Assembly (NCBI GenBank): GCA_050178135.1
Contig: JBFXGJ010000003.1
Coordinates: 62,001-126,000, forward strand
Length of the DNA: 64,000 bases
Source of the DNA: UBA288 sp050178135
GTDB lineage: Archaea; Halobacteriota; Methanomicrobia; Methanomicrobiales; Methanospirillaceae
Direction: 5' to 3'
The notes under the pieces were generated by a model, which was given only the letters and a program-made list of their open reading frames with translations, made no database searches and had not been told where the DNA came from. Positions 41,619-51,442 of this stretch are shown here, in pieces. Every line of letters starts with the position of its first letter. Within the stretch, counting starts at the first letter, position 1. The translations under genes were made by a program, and so were the position numbers.

Positions 41619-42185
41619 ATGACAGGGATACAGGGCCTCTCCCACGTCGCGCTCGCGACGGGAGACATGGACGCCACGATCCGGTTCTGGCGGGACCTGC
41701 TCGGCTGCCGGCTCGTGGGCCGGCTCGGGCGCCCGGGACAGCGGGCGTACTTCTTCGACGCGGGCCGGGGCACACTTGTCGGATTCTTCGAATGGCCCGG
41801 CACCACACCGGTGCCCGAGAAGGAGGCGGGAGTTCCCGTCGCCGGGCCGTTCGCCTACGACCACGTCGCCCTCGGAGTCGGATCGCTCGACGACCTCTTT
41901 CGTCTCAAGGACCGGTGCGCTGCTGCAGGCCTTCCCGCTTCGGACGTGACCGACCACGGGTTCCTCTACTCCGTCTACCTCCACGACCCGAACGGGGTCA
42001 CGGTGGAGTGCTGCTGTCCGGCACGGGGGGTCGACCTCGCCGCGGCACCAGTCGCGGTCGAGAAGGACCCGACCCCGGTGGCCGAAGAAGGGACCGGGCC
42101 GAACCCCTCGGCATGGCCATCGGCGACCGCCCGGCGCGAGTGGCCGGTCGTCCCGGGCACCGGGTACCGGGCCTTCGTCCGGTGA
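41619..42185 (+). CDS. VOC (glyoxalase/dioxygenase) superfamily protein
   Basis: A 188-residue protein with one VOC domain of two beta-alpha-beta-beta-beta units: LSHVALATGDMDATIRFWRD at the start and YDHVALGVGSLDDLFRLKDR in the middle. Two metal-ligand histidines and a glutamate (GVTVECCCP) are visible. The C-terminal 50 residues are extended and low in complexity. Substrate unknown. Confidence 0.8.
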   Translation: MTGIQGLSHVALATGDMDATIRFWRDLLGCRLVGRLGRPGQRAYFFDAGRGTLVGFFEWPGTTPVPEKEAGVPVAGPFAYDHVALGVGSLDDLFRLKDRCAAAGLPASDVTDHGFLYSVYLHDPNGVTVECCCPARGVDLAAAPVAVEKDPTPVAEEGTGPNPSAWPSATARREWPVVPGTGYRAFVR

Positions 42186-42216
42186 TCGATCGTCCTGGCC
42201 GATCTGGGTCGGGGGG

Positions 42217-45200
42217 TCAGTCTCCGTCCCCGGACCGGAAGGCTCCCGGCGGCACGACAAGCTCGAACCGGGCGCCCCTGCCGGGGACCCCGGTCTCCCG
42301 GATCGTGATGCCGGTCAGGGCAAGGATCTCCCGGGCCAGGAAAAGCCCGAGCCCCGTATGCTTCCCGACGCCCCGTTCGAAGACCGCCTCCTTCTCCTCC
42401 TCCGGGATGCCCGTGCCATCGTCCTCGAAGACGACGACGAGGCCCTCGTCCGTCTCGTCCGCCCCGACGTGGACCCGTGAGACCGCGGGGCCGCCGTGAC
42501 GGACCGAGTTGTCCAGGAGGTTCGAGAAGACGTGCCCGAGCATCAGGTCCGCGAAGACCTCGAACCCGCCGGTCTCGCCGGCCAGAACCACGCCCACGGG
42601 GACCCGCAGGTCCGAGACGATGCCGGCGAGCGGTTGCCACTCGGGGTCCCGGGAGCCGAGATGCTCGAAGAGCCCGGTGAACTCGATCTGCTCCTGGATC
42701 CGCCGCGTGGTCGCCTTCAGCCGTTCCAGGACGGCCAGCTGGACCGGGTCGGGGGTCTGGTCCTGCGCCAGGGAGAGGTACCCGAGCATCACCATCACGT
42801 TGTTGCGGATGTCGTGCCGGGTGATGCTCGCCAGCAGGCCCAGCTGCCGGTTTGCCGTCCGGAGCGCGTTCTCGGCGAGCCGTCGCTCGGTGATGTCCTC
42901 GATCACCGGGATCAGGAGCGTGACCCGTCCCTGGTCGTCCAGGATCGGGAAGACGGTGACCAGCCCCCAGACGACCCGCCCGTCCCGTGCCAGGTAGCGC
43001 TTCTCAAGCTGGAAGAACGGGATCTCTCTCGCGAGGAGCCGCCGGGTCTCGGCGAGACCGACCGGGATGTCGTCCGGGTGGGTGATCGACGAGAACTCCC
43101 GCCCGATCAGTTCCTCGCCGGGGTACCCGAGCATCCTCGAGAAGGCCGGGTTGACCTCCTGGAACCGGAAATCGGTCCCGACCAGGGCGATCCCGAGCGG
43201 GATCCTCTCAAAGAGCCGCCGGAAACGCTCCTCGCTCGCCCGAAGCGCCTCGGCAGCACGCACCTGGTCCGTGATCTCCAGGGCGACGGAGCCGATCCGG
43301 ACCCCCCGGGTGGTCGGAATCAAGAAGACCGTCTGCCGGACGATGATGCGGGTGCCGTCCGCCCGCTCCACCTCGATCTCTCGCGGCCCGAGGAAGGGTG
43401 CCTCCCCGGAACGAAAGACGTTCTGAACGACCTCCTCGAGCCGGGCGCGCTCCCTCTCGGTCCGCCGTTCGGACGGGAGGCACCGAAACGACATCTCCCC
43501 GGAGGGCATCCCGATCGCCTCGTTTCTCCCGAGACCCGAGATCCGCTCCGCGGCCGGGTTCCACTCGATGATCCGCCCCTCCTCGTCCGTGATGAAGACC
43601 GCCTCGGCCATCGAGTCGAAGAACGAGCGGAGCCGCCGCTCGCTCTCGCGGACCAGCTCCACGGCCCGGTTCTGCTCGGTGACGTCGACGACAAGCGTCA
43701 GCACCGCCGGACGGTCCTCGAGCAGGATCGGGATCGCGCTCAGCAGGCCCTCTCGTGCCTCTCCGCCGACCCGTTCGAAGGTGATGGGGAGGTTATCGAC
43801 GCCCCCCCGGCTCGCGATCTCCTGACTCAGCGAGTCGGAGATGTCAGGGTTCACAAGCCCCATCTCGGCCGCACCCTTCCCGATCGCCTCCTCGACGGGG
43901 ACCCCGGTGATCCGTTCGAACGCGGGGTTTGCCGCGAGGCAGAGCTTGCCGTGCACGTCCGAGAGGGTCAACGCGACCGGGGCGTGATCGAAGATTGCGC
44001 GGAACCGTGCCTCACTCTCCCGGAGCTGCCGCTCCCGGCGGACCAGGCGCTCGAGCTGCTCCCGGAGCTCCTCCTCCCTTTCCGCCAGCCCCTCGTTCGC
44101 CTCGCGGAGCCGTTCCTGGGCCTCTCGCAGCCCCGTGATGTCGTGGGCGATCAGCTGGACCCCGGCCAGGTGCCCGTCCTCCACGATCGGGGTCCCGTGG
44201 AACTCCAGGACCAGGGACCGTCCGTCCCCTGCCCGGTAGACGACCTCGAGTGGGCCGGTCGGCTCCAGCGCCCGGCTCCTCTCCATCGCCTCCGCGATCC
44301 GCACCCGGTCCTCGGGACGGAGCCGGTCAAGAGGGAGGGGTCCGCCCAGGAACGGGGCGGCACTGGCGCCGCTGATCATCTCGAACGAGGGGGAGATGTA
44401 AGAGAGGTTGAAGTTACGGTCGAGGACGAAGACAAGGTCCCGGATCCGCTCCGTGATCCCACGGTACCGCTCCTCGCTCTGGCGCAGGGCCTCCTCGACC
44501 TGTCGCCGTCCGGAGAGGTCGTTCATCGTGCCGACCATTCGTCGGGCCCGGCCCTCGGCATCCGTGATGAACGCCCCCAGGTCTTCGACCGGGATGTAGG
44601 TGCCGTCCGCCCTCCGGAACCGGTACTCGACCCAGAAGTCGTCGCCTCGGGCGATCGCATCCTCGAGCGCCGTCGTCACCCGGGCGCGGTCGTCCGGGTG
44701 GATCCGCGCCTCCCACCCGGCGATCCCGACCGCCTGGAACGCCTCCGGGGTCTCGCCGGTCACCCTCTCGACCGGGCCGGACCAGCGGATCGCCCCGCTC
44801 TCGATGTCAAGGTCGTAGACCAGGTGACCGGAGCACTCCGAGACGAGACGGTACCGCTCCTCGGACTCCCGGAGCGACGCCTCCGCCCGCTTGCCCTTCA
44901 GGACCTGCCAGAGGCCCTGCATCAGGAGCGAGAGCTCGGAGACGTCATTCTCGGTGTAGTCGACCTCCTTGTTCGCGACGCCGGCGACCATCACCACCCG
45001 GTCGCCCTCCATGACGGGGACGCTCATGTGCCGCCGAATCGGCGGGTGACCCTCCGGGTACCCCCGCTTCTTCGGATTCGGCGCCGCGTAGTCGTTGGTG
45101 ATGACGGGTCGACGCTGCCGTACCGGCTCGCCCCAGAGCCCCGTCGATGTCGTCCGATACACGAGCGGCTTCGTCCTGGTGGCGCACATCTCCATCGCCG

Positions 45201-46158
45201 TGCGGGACCAGGCATGCATCACCAGTTCGCTCTCGTCCTCGTTCAGGAAGGCCAGGTAGCCGAGCGGGCTCTCCGTGACGATGCCGGAGCCCTCGATCGC
45301 GTACGCGAGAAGCGCGTGTTCGGACTGTCCAGCCCTCTCGTAGAAGCCGAGCATGAACCGGAGGCGGGCCTCCCGGAGGCGCAGCGCCTGTTCCGCTTCC
45401 CACTCGGCCGTCACGTCGCGGCCGACGACCTGGTACTCCTCCGCCTGCCCATTGTCCCCGAAGAGCGCCCTGACCGAGAAGAGGACGTGATGCATCCTCC
45501 CGTCCCGGCCGAGAGCAGTCAGTTCGTGGACACGGATCGGGCTACCCGGGGAGAGAGATGAGAGGAACGATGGGAGACCGGCCGGATCCGCGGCCCAGAT
45601 CACGTCGTTGATCTTCTGGCCAACAACCTCGCCAGGCCCGCGGAACCCCTCGACATGCGCCCGAAACGCCCGGTTCGCGAACGTGATCGTCCCGTCGTGG
45701 GTGAACCGGGCGATCAGTTCCACCTGGTCGTCGACGACGGAGCGGTACCGCTCCTCGCTCCTTCTCAACCGCTCCTCTGCCTCGCGGCGGTGGATCGCCT
45801 GCAGGACCCCGTGCTCCAGCTCGGCGTACTGGACGGACGGTTCACCCCCCTTCTGAATATAAAAGTCCACACCGTTGTTGATGGCGGCGATCGCAACCTC
45901 CTCGCGCCCCCGACCGGTGAAGAGGACGAACGGGACCTGGCCGAAGCGGTGCCGGACCTCTTTCAGGAACCCGATCCCGTCCATCCCGGGCATCTGGAAG
46001 TCGGAGATGACGGCGTCGAACCGTCCGCCGGCGAGCGCTGCAAGGCCTTCGGCAGCCGAGATCCGGGTCTCCACGCCGAGCTGCTCGCTCGTCTCCAGGT
46101 AGAGCCGACCGATCTCGAGAAGGGCGGGCTCGTCGTCAACGTAGAGGACCCGGTACAT
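42217..46158 (-). CDS. Receiver-multi-PAS-GAF histidine kinase, 1313 residues
   Basis: A very large soluble hybrid kinase. Order: receiver (about 1-120, aspartate in SDFQMPGMDG), PAS (about 130-255), GAF (about 270-425), five more PAS domains (about 435-1100) separated by coiled coils, H-box SITRHDIRNNVMVMLGY (about 1112-1128) and ATPase (FSNLLDNSVRHGG, GLGLFLAREIL). The histidine is intact, unlike two other kinases here. No membrane helix is visible. A TATA box (complement of about 46193-46203) precedes the start by about 40 bases. Confidence 0.93.
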   Translation of the reverse strand: MYRVLYVDDEPALLEIGRLYLETSEQLGVETRISAAEGLAALAGGRFDAVISDFQMPGMDGIGFLKEVRHRFGQVPFVLFTGRGREEVAIAAINNGVDFYIQKGGEPSVQYAELEHGVLQAIHRREAEERLRRSEERYRSVVDDQVELIARFTHDGTITFANRAFRAHVEGFRGPGEVVGQKINDVIWAADPAGLPSFLSSLSPGSPIRVHELTALGRDGRMHHVLFSVRALFGDNGQAEEYQVVGRDVTAEWEAEQALRLREARLRFMLGFYERAGQSEHALLAYAIEGSGIVTESPLGYLAFLNEDESELVMHAWSRTAMEMCATRTKPLVYRTTSTGLWGEPVRQRRPVITNDYAAPNPKKRGYPEGHPPIRRHMSVPVMEGDRVVMVAGVANKEVDYTENDVSELSLLMQGLWQVLKGKRAEASLRESEERYRLVSECSGHLVYDLDIESGAIRWSGPVERVTGETPEAFQAVGIAGWEARIHPDDRARVTTALEDAIARGDDFWVEYRFRRADGTYIPVEDLGAFITDAEGRARRMVGTMNDLSGRRQVEEALRQSEERYRGITERIRDLVFVLDRNFNLSYISPSFEMISGASAAPFLGGPLPLDRLRPEDRVRIAEAMERSRALEPTGPLEVVYRAGDGRSLVLEFHGTPIVEDGHLAGVQLIAHDITGLREAQERLREANEGLAEREEELREQLERLVRRERQLRESEARFRAIFDHAPVALTLSDVHGKLCLAANPAFERITGVPVEEAIGKGAAEMGLVNPDISDSLSQEIASRGGVDNLPITFERVGGEAREGLLSAIPILLEDRPAVLTLVVDVTEQNRAVELVRESERRLRSFFDSMAEAVFITDEEGRIIEWNPAAERISGLGRNEAIGMPSGEMSFRCLPSERRTERERARLEEVVQNVFRSGEAPFLGPREIEVERADGTRIIVRQTVFLIPTTRGVRIGSVALEITDQVRAAEALRASEERFRRLFERIPLGIALVGTDFRFQEVNPAFSRMLGYPGEELIGREFSSITHPDDIPVGLAETRRLLAREIPFFQLEKRYLARDGRVVWGLVTVFPILDDQGRVTLLIPVIEDITERRLAENALRTANRQLGLLASITRHDIRNNVMVMLGYLSLAQDQTPDPVQLAVLERLKATTRRIQEQIEFTGLFEHLGSRDPEWQPLAGIVSDLRVPVGVVLAGETGGFEVFADLMLGHVFSNLLDNSVRHGGPAVSRVHVGADETDEGLVVVFEDDGTGIPEEEKEAVFERGVGKHTGLGLFLAREILALTGITIRETGVPGRGARFELVVPPGAFRSGDGD

Positions 46159-46223
46159 GGAGGCAACCCAGTAGTAGCATACTCATGCCCTTGGTATTTA
46201 ACAGCAGGGGATCGAGACCCGGC

Positions 46224-46688
46224 TCATGCCGGGCCCGATCGCTTCCCCGTGACCGCAACGGGGTCGAGCCGGACCACGACGGTGGCCGCGAGGGACTCCG
46301 GGGAGAACACCCCCAGGTCCTCACCCGCGTACTTCCGGGCGAAAGCGCCGAGCGCCAGCCGTTTCTCCATCGATTCCTCGACCATCGTGCAGGTCCCCAT
46401 GCCGGCGACCGAGCGGTAGCGCATCCCGTGAGCACAGGCGGTCTCTCCCGCCACCACCGCGGCGTCGACGACGGCGACGAACCCGGCGCGGGGGTTCCGG
46501 CCGAGCAGGTCGAGCTTCTTTCCCTCCTGTGCCATGTGAAGGTAGAGCGCCCCGTTCATCCTGACGAAGCAGAGAGGGACGGTGTACGGCGCGGGGTCGT
46601 CGTGGAGGGCGAGGACCAGGTACGGGGCTGCGTCGATGACCTCGTTCCACCAGCGCGGGTCGGTCACCTCCCTGTCGGAGCGGCGCAT
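46224..46688 (-). CDS. PNPOx-like flavin-binding protein (NimA type)
   Basis: A 154-residue split-barrel protein of the pyridoxamine phosphate oxidase-like family. Characteristic are YLVLALHDDPAPYTVPLCFV, NGALYLHMAQEGKKLDLL and the RSVAGMGTCTMVEES block of NimA-like proteins, which use FMN or F420. The substrate is unknown. The start at 46688 follows from family length. Confidence 0.8.
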   Translation of the reverse strand: MRRSDREVTDPRWWNEVIDAAPYLVLALHDDPAPYTVPLCFVRMNGALYLHMAQEGKKLDLLGRNPRAGFVAVVDAAVVAGETACAHGMRYRSVAGMGTCTMVEESMEKRLALGAFARKYAGEDLGVFSPESLAATVVVRLDPVAVTGKRSGPA

Positions 46689-46795
46689 CAGCCGCCTCGC
46701 GGGCCCGGGGGCTTCGTCCAGCCGAACATGGGCATGGTGTGGGTACCGGACGCGAAGTAACTTTCGCGGGATTCCGGGTCCCGGAGCGCACCTTG

Positions 46796-48172
46796 ATGCC
46801 ATCGGGGGCCGCACGGTTCTACTGCATGGGCACGGGCGACGTAACGGCTGACCCGGAGAGGCGGGCGACCTTCCGGTTTGCCCACCTGGCGGACCTCCAC
46901 ATCGGGGCCTGGCGCGAGCGGCCGCTTGCCGAGGCCGCCGTGCAGGCCTTCCGCGACGCGATCGAGCGCTGCATCGCCGAGCAGGTCGACTTCATCGTCC
47001 TGGCGGGCGACCTCTTCGACTCGCCCCTGCCCGGGATGGACTTCGTCTGCGCGACCGCCGAGCTCCTCTGCCGGGTCCGGGACGCCGGCATCCCGACCTA
47101 CGTCACCTACGGCTCGCACGACTACAGCCCGACCTCGAGCTCGGTGATCGACGTGCTGGAGGCGGCAGGGCTGTTCACCAGGCTGCCCGGCCCCGACAGG
47201 GTGGGGGAGGGCGATGGGGCGCTCCTCCGGCCCCGCTTTCTGGTCGACGCCGGCACCAACGCGAAGCTTGCAGGCCTGCCGGGCCGGCAGCGTTCGCTCG
47301 AACGGGAGTGGTACGAGCGGCTCGACCACGACCACCTCGAGGCCGAGCCGGGGTTCAAGGTCTTCGTCTTTCACTCGGCGATCACGGAGGTGCTCCCCGA
47401 ACACGAACGTTATGCCGAGTCGATGCCCCTCGCCCGGCTCCCCCCGGGCTTCGACTACTACGCGGGCGGCCACGTCCACGCCCGGATCGAGGCGCGGTCT
47501 GGCGGAGGACGCGGGATCGTCGCCTACCCCGGCCCGCTCCTGGGCTACCAGTACGGCGACCTCGAGCGCGCCGCCGACACCCCGCGCGGTTTCTTCATCG
47601 TGACCGTGGACGGAGGGGGGGTCGCCGGCCTCGAGTTCGTCGAGGTGCCGCTCCCGCCGGTCGTGGTGTACGCCATCGACGCCGGTGGGCGCACCCCGGG
47701 AGAGGTCGGCGCCCTCCTCGACCAAGCAGTGGAGGAACAGGACCACGCCGGAGCGATCGTGCTGCTCCGGGTGCGCGGCACCCTCGCCTCGGGCGAGCCG
47801 CACGAGGTCCCGTTCGGCGCGGCGCGGGCCGCGCTCGAGGAGCAGGGGGCGCTCTGCATCAGGCTGAGCCGCGCCGGCCTTGCCGGGCCGCGCGAACACC
47901 GCCCCGTCGGCGCTGGCGGATCCAAGGAGGAGATCGAGGCGCGTGTCCTTGCGGCGCACTGCGCGGGCTATCGCCCCGGCACGGCGCTGGACGACCCGGC
48001 CCTCGCCGCCGAGCTCGGAGCGCTCCTCGAGAACGATGCAGGGGCCAGGACGGCCCGCCGCCTCCTCGAGGCCGTCGCGATCGAGCCGGCCGAACACGAA
48101 AGCCTCCGTGCCTTCGCGCCCCGGGTCCGGGGGCGAGCCCGCGAGGTCCTGCCCGAGCTCCGGGAGGGCTGA
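46796..48172 (+). CDS. mre11: Mre11 DNA double-strand break nuclease subunit
   Basis: A protein of about 458 residues with metallophosphoesterase motifs in order: FAHLADLHIG, VLAGDLFDS, TYGSHDYS, FHSAITE and GGHVHAR. In the third motif the usual GNHD reads GSHD, so one metal ligand Asn is Ser. With Rad50 it resects DNA ends. The gene abuts rad50 with no gap, so they form one operon. The start is uncertain: ATG at 46796 follows a gcggag-like site and a weak TATA, and ATG at 46826 is also possible. Confidence 0.9.
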   Translation: MPSGAARFYCMGTGDVTADPERRATFRFAHLADLHIGAWRERPLAEAAVQAFRDAIERCIAEQVDFIVLAGDLFDSPLPGMDFVCATAELLCRVRDAGIPTYVTYGSHDYSPTSSSVIDVLEAAGLFTRLPGPDRVGEGDGALLRPRFLVDAGTNAKLAGLPGRQRSLEREWYERLDHDHLEAEPGFKVFVFHSAITEVLPEHERYAESMPLARLPPGFDYYAGGHVHARIEARSGGGRGIVAYPGPLLGYQYGDLERAADTPRGFFIVTVDGGGVAGLEFVEVPLPPVVVYAIDAGGRTPGEVGALLDQAVEEQDHAGAIVLLRVRGTLASGEPHEVPFGAARAALEEQGALCIRLSRAGLAGPREHRPVGAGGSKEEIEARVLAAHCAGYRPGTALDDPALAAELGALLENDAGARTARRLLEAVAIEPAEHESLRAFAPRVRGRAREVLPELREG

Positions 48173-50779
48173 ATGCGCCTCGTCTCGCTCGCCCTCTCCA
48201 ATATCCGCTCGTACGGCGAGGAGGAGACCATCGTCGAGTTCCCGCCGGGGGTGACCCTCTTCTGGGGCGATATCGGGAGCGGGAAGTCGACCATCCTGGC
48301 CGCGATCGAGTTCGGGCTCTTCGGCCTCGGCGATATCAAGAACACGCACCTCCTCCGTCACGGGGCGCGGCGGGGCGACGTGACGGTCCGGTTCGCGGTC
48401 GATGGGACCGAGTTCGCCGTCCACCGGGCGGTCCAGCGGCGCACCCGGCGCAGGGATGGTGAGCCAGGCCCCGTCGAGCAGGTCGACGGCTGGTTCGAGG
48501 AGGATGGTGCCCGGACCCCGTACTCGACGACCGAACTGAAAGCCCGCGTCCTCGCGGTGCTCGGGTTCAACGAGCGGCCGGACCCGAAGGCGGGATCACG
48601 GATCTACCGGTACGCGGTCTACACCCCGCAGGAGGAGATGAAGCAGGTGCTCGTCCTGGGGCGCGAGGAGCGGCTCGACATCCTCCGGCGGGCCTTCGGC
48701 CTGGAGCAGTACCGCTGGGCCCGGCGGAACATCGACGAGCACCTGGTCCGCGGCATGATCGCCCCCGAGCAGGGGGTGCTCGCCGGCCTCGCCTCCGGAC
48801 TCTCCGCGGCCATGGAGGAGGAGGGTCGGCTCAACGAGGATCTGGCACGGCTCGGCGAGGAGACGGTGGGGGTCGAGGAGGCCTGCAGGCAGATCAACCA
48901 GGAGTGTACCCGGCTCGAGGAGGCGATCGGACCGCTCGCCGGGGCACGCCCGGAGCGGGACCAGGTCGCGGGCGAGCACCGGTCTCTCGGGCAGGTGCTG
49001 GCGCGGGACCAGGTCGAGCTCGCCGGGGTGGACGGGGCGATCCAGAGCCTGGAACAGGCTGCTATCCTTCAGGGAGCGGAGGAGGAGGGCCGGTTCGAAC
49101 GGCTTGCCGCGCAGTACGCGGAATGGGAACGGCTCAACCGGGAGCGGGCGGGCGTTCGCGCCGCCGCCGATCGGTTTCGAGCCCTCGACGATGAACGCCG
49201 GGAGCTCGTCGGGGCGATTGAGCGGGAGCGGGAACGGCTGGCGGGGTCGCTCGACACCCTCCAGGGCCGGCTCGACGGGGCCGGCGCCGCCGAAACGCTC
49301 GCGGCCCTGGAGGCGGAGGCGACCCGCCTGGAGGCAGAGGAGCGGTGCCTTTTCGAGGCGCTCGCTCCCGGGGACGGTCTGGCCGAGGAGACCGCGCTCT
49401 TCCGCGAGATGCGGGGGCGCGTGATCGCCGAGCGCGGGTTGGCAGAGAGCGAGAGAAGCCGGGTCGAGGCCGGATGGGAGGCGATCGCCTCGATCGGGGT
49501 CGGGGCCCCCTGCCCGACCTGCCGCCAGACCCTCGGCGAAGACCACCTGGAACAGGTCCGCGACGGTGCGATCGCGGAGGCGAGCCGGCTCGAGGCGCGG
49601 GCAGCCGACTGTGCCGAGACCCTCCGGCTCCTCGACCGGGACCTCGCGGCCCTGGACGAGCGGCAGCGCGAGTGCGAGCGGGTCCAGCAGGCCCTTCGCG
49701 ACGTTCAGGCGGAGAAGGACCGACTCGAAGGTCGGCGGCGCGAACTGGAACGGAGAGCGGACGAGGCGGCCCGCGCCCGGGAGGAGTGCGCGTTGCTCGC
49801 TCACCGGCTCGAGTCCGGTGCGTACGGCATCGGGGAGCGGAACCGCCTCGTTCAGGTGGAGGCCGACCTGGAGACGGCCCGCACGGACGCCGACCGGTTC
49901 GCCGAGTGCGAGGCAGCGATCGGGCGGTGCGAGGCGGCGGGGGTCGTGGAGGCGTACCGAGCCGCCGCCCGCGCACGGGAGGAGGGGCTGGAGGCGGCGC
50001 GGCGCCTCGCCGGACGCCGGGAAGAACGGGAGCGTATCGCTCTTCGGGTCCGTGAGCGGGAGGTCGACCTTTCCGCCCTCGAACGCGATCTCGGGCGGCT
50101 CGGCGAGGCGGTAGCGCGCCTCGAGGCTCTCGAGGAGGAGCTCGACCGGGCCCGACAGCGGGAGGAGGAGGCCAGGACGGAGTGTATCCGGGTCCGGGTC
50201 GAGCGGGGCCGTCTCGAAGAGCGGCTCGTTGCTGTCCGGGCCGAGCGCGAGCGCCTGGAGGAGATCGAGCGCCGGCGCCGGTACCTCGGCGAGGTCCAGC
50301 GGTGGCTCCTCGGCCACGTCGTGCCGGCGATCGTCGAGATCGAGACCGGGGTGCTGGACAGCATTCGGGACCGCTTCGAGGGGCTCTTCGCGGACTGGTT
50401 CGCCCGGCTCGTCGAGGCCGACGACCTCCACGTCACGGTGGACGCTTCCTTCTCACCCGTCATCCAGTCGGGCGGGTACGAGCTCGAGCCCGAGACCCTC
50501 TCGGGTGGGGAGCGGACGAGCCTGGCGCTCGCCTATCGCCTCGCCCTGAATACCATGGTGCGGCAGGAGGCGGGGATCACCCGCGAGAGCCTCCTGGTCC
50601 TGGACGAGCCGACCGACGGGTTCTCGTCCCAGCAGCTCAACCGGCTCCGGGAGGTCCTGGCGGAGACGGGGTGCGACCAGACGATCATCGTCTCGCACGA
50701 GCAGGAGCTCGAAGGGGTCGCCGACGCCGTCTACGGCGTGACAAAGGAGAGCCGCGGGTCGCGGGTCGTCCACCTCTGA
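48173..50779 (+). CDS. rad50: Rad50 ATPase of the Mre11-Rad50 complex
   Basis: An 868-residue SMC-like ATPase. Walker A is GDIGSGKST (about 32-40). Long coiled coils flank the zinc hook CPTC (about 445-448), where two Rad50 molecules join. The C-terminus has the signature LSGGERTSLALAYRLALN and Walker B LLVLDEPTDGFS, with the switch histidine in VSHEQEL. The length is normal for archaeal Rad50. The ATG directly follows the mre11 stop. Confidence 0.95.
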   Translation: MRLVSLALSNIRSYGEEETIVEFPPGVTLFWGDIGSGKSTILAAIEFGLFGLGDIKNTHLLRHGARRGDVTVRFAVDGTEFAVHRAVQRRTRRRDGEPGPVEQVDGWFEEDGARTPYSTTELKARVLAVLGFNERPDPKAGSRIYRYAVYTPQEEMKQVLVLGREERLDILRRAFGLEQYRWARRNIDEHLVRGMIAPEQGVLAGLASGLSAAMEEEGRLNEDLARLGEETVGVEEACRQINQECTRLEEAIGPLAGARPERDQVAGEHRSLGQVLARDQVELAGVDGAIQSLEQAAILQGAEEEGRFERLAAQYAEWERLNRERAGVRAAADRFRALDDERRELVGAIERERERLAGSLDTLQGRLDGAGAAETLAALEAEATRLEAEERCLFEALAPGDGLAEETALFREMRGRVIAERGLAESERSRVEAGWEAIASIGVGAPCPTCRQTLGEDHLEQVRDGAIAEASRLEARAADCAETLRLLDRDLAALDERQRECERVQQALRDVQAEKDRLEGRRRELERRADEAARAREECALLAHRLESGAYGIGERNRLVQVEADLETARTDADRFAECEAAIGRCEAAGVVEAYRAAARAREEGLEAARRLAGRREERERIALRVREREVDLSALERDLGRLGEAVARLEALEEELDRARQREEEARTECIRVRVERGRLEERLVAVRAERERLEEIERRRRYLGEVQRWLLGHVVPAIVEIETGVLDSIRDRFEGLFADWFARLVEADDLHVTVDASFSPVIQSGGYELEPETLSGGERTSLALAYRLALNTMVRQEAGITRESLLVLDEPTDGFSSQQLNRLREVLAETGCDQTIIVSHEQELEGVADAVYGVTKESRGSRVVHL

Positions 50780-50788
50780 CAGGGCATC

Positions 50789-51355
50789 TCAGGGCCGGGT
50801 GGCCAGGACCAGGTAGTGATAGGGGCCCGAGGGCGCGATCGACTCGACAACAAAGCCGGCCGCGCGGACCAACCCTGCAGCCTCCTCCTCGCTGAACCGG
50901 ATCTCGACCGGCGGCCCGACCAGGTCGCCGCCCGAGAGGGTCTCCTCTTTCCTCCAGTCGATGCTGGCGAGCCGCCCGCCGGGCTTCAGCGTGGTCATCG
51001 CGTTCTGGAGGGCGACAGCCGGGTCGGCGAAGTCGTGGAGACAGTTGCCGTAGAAGACGAGGTCGGCGCAGCCCTCGCAGACCGCGAGCTCCTCCGCCGT
51101 GATCGCCCGGATGCGGATGTTCTCCAGCCCCTCCTCCTCGGCCTGCTCGTGGAGACGGGTCAGCCGTTCGACCGACGGGTCGACCGCATAGACGACCCCG
51201 CGGGACCCGACCCGCCGCGCGATCGGGAGGGTGAAGTAGCCGTCGCCGGAACCGACGTCGGCCACGATGCCCCGGGGGGCCACACCAACCGTGTCCAGGA
51301 CCGCCTCGGGATCCTGCCACCGTCTCCGCTCCGTATCGTCACGGTGCTCCATCAT
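50789..51355 (-). CDS. SAM-dependent methyltransferase
   Basis: A 188-residue class I methyltransferase with GIVADVGSGDGYFTLPIARR (motif I), a VYAVDPS acidic residue and a short FYGNCLHDFADP segment. No substrate is evident. It is divergent from another methyltransferase, and both promoters share the AT-rich tcatatacac at 51411-51420. Two adjacent ATGs at 51355 and 51352 are both possible starts. Confidence 0.82.
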   Translation of the reverse strand: MMEHRDDTERRRWQDPEAVLDTVGVAPRGIVADVGSGDGYFTLPIARRVGSRGVVYAVDPSVERLTRLHEQAEEEGLENIRIRAITAEELAVCEGCADLVFYGNCLHDFADPAVALQNAMTTLKPGGRLASIDWRKEETLSGGDLVGPPVEIRFSEEEAAGLVRAAGFVVESIAPSGPYHYLVLATRP

Positions 51356-51410
51356 CCACGTAAGCTCGACAACGACCCATATCAAGGTGCTGGCGCCCAT
51401 TGATGCAGTT

Positions 51411-51420
51411 TCATATACAC
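51411..51420. promoter_or_regulatory. Bidirectional TATA element between two methyltransferase genes
   Basis: TCATATACAC lies about 28 bases before the rightward ATG (51443) and about 60 before the leftward start, and reads TATA-like on both strands. Confidence 0.45.
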
Positions 51421-51442
51421 GAAACACCACACCTGGACTACG

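Noticed and set aside
42496..45561. Open frame of 1021 codons opposite the multi-PAS kinase
   Set aside because: It has no recognisable domain and a biased composition, and mirrors conserved PAS domains on the coding strand.
48596..50431. Open frame of 611 codons opposite rad50
   Set aside because: It is a shadow of the Rad50 coiled coil, rich in Leu and Pro with no motif.
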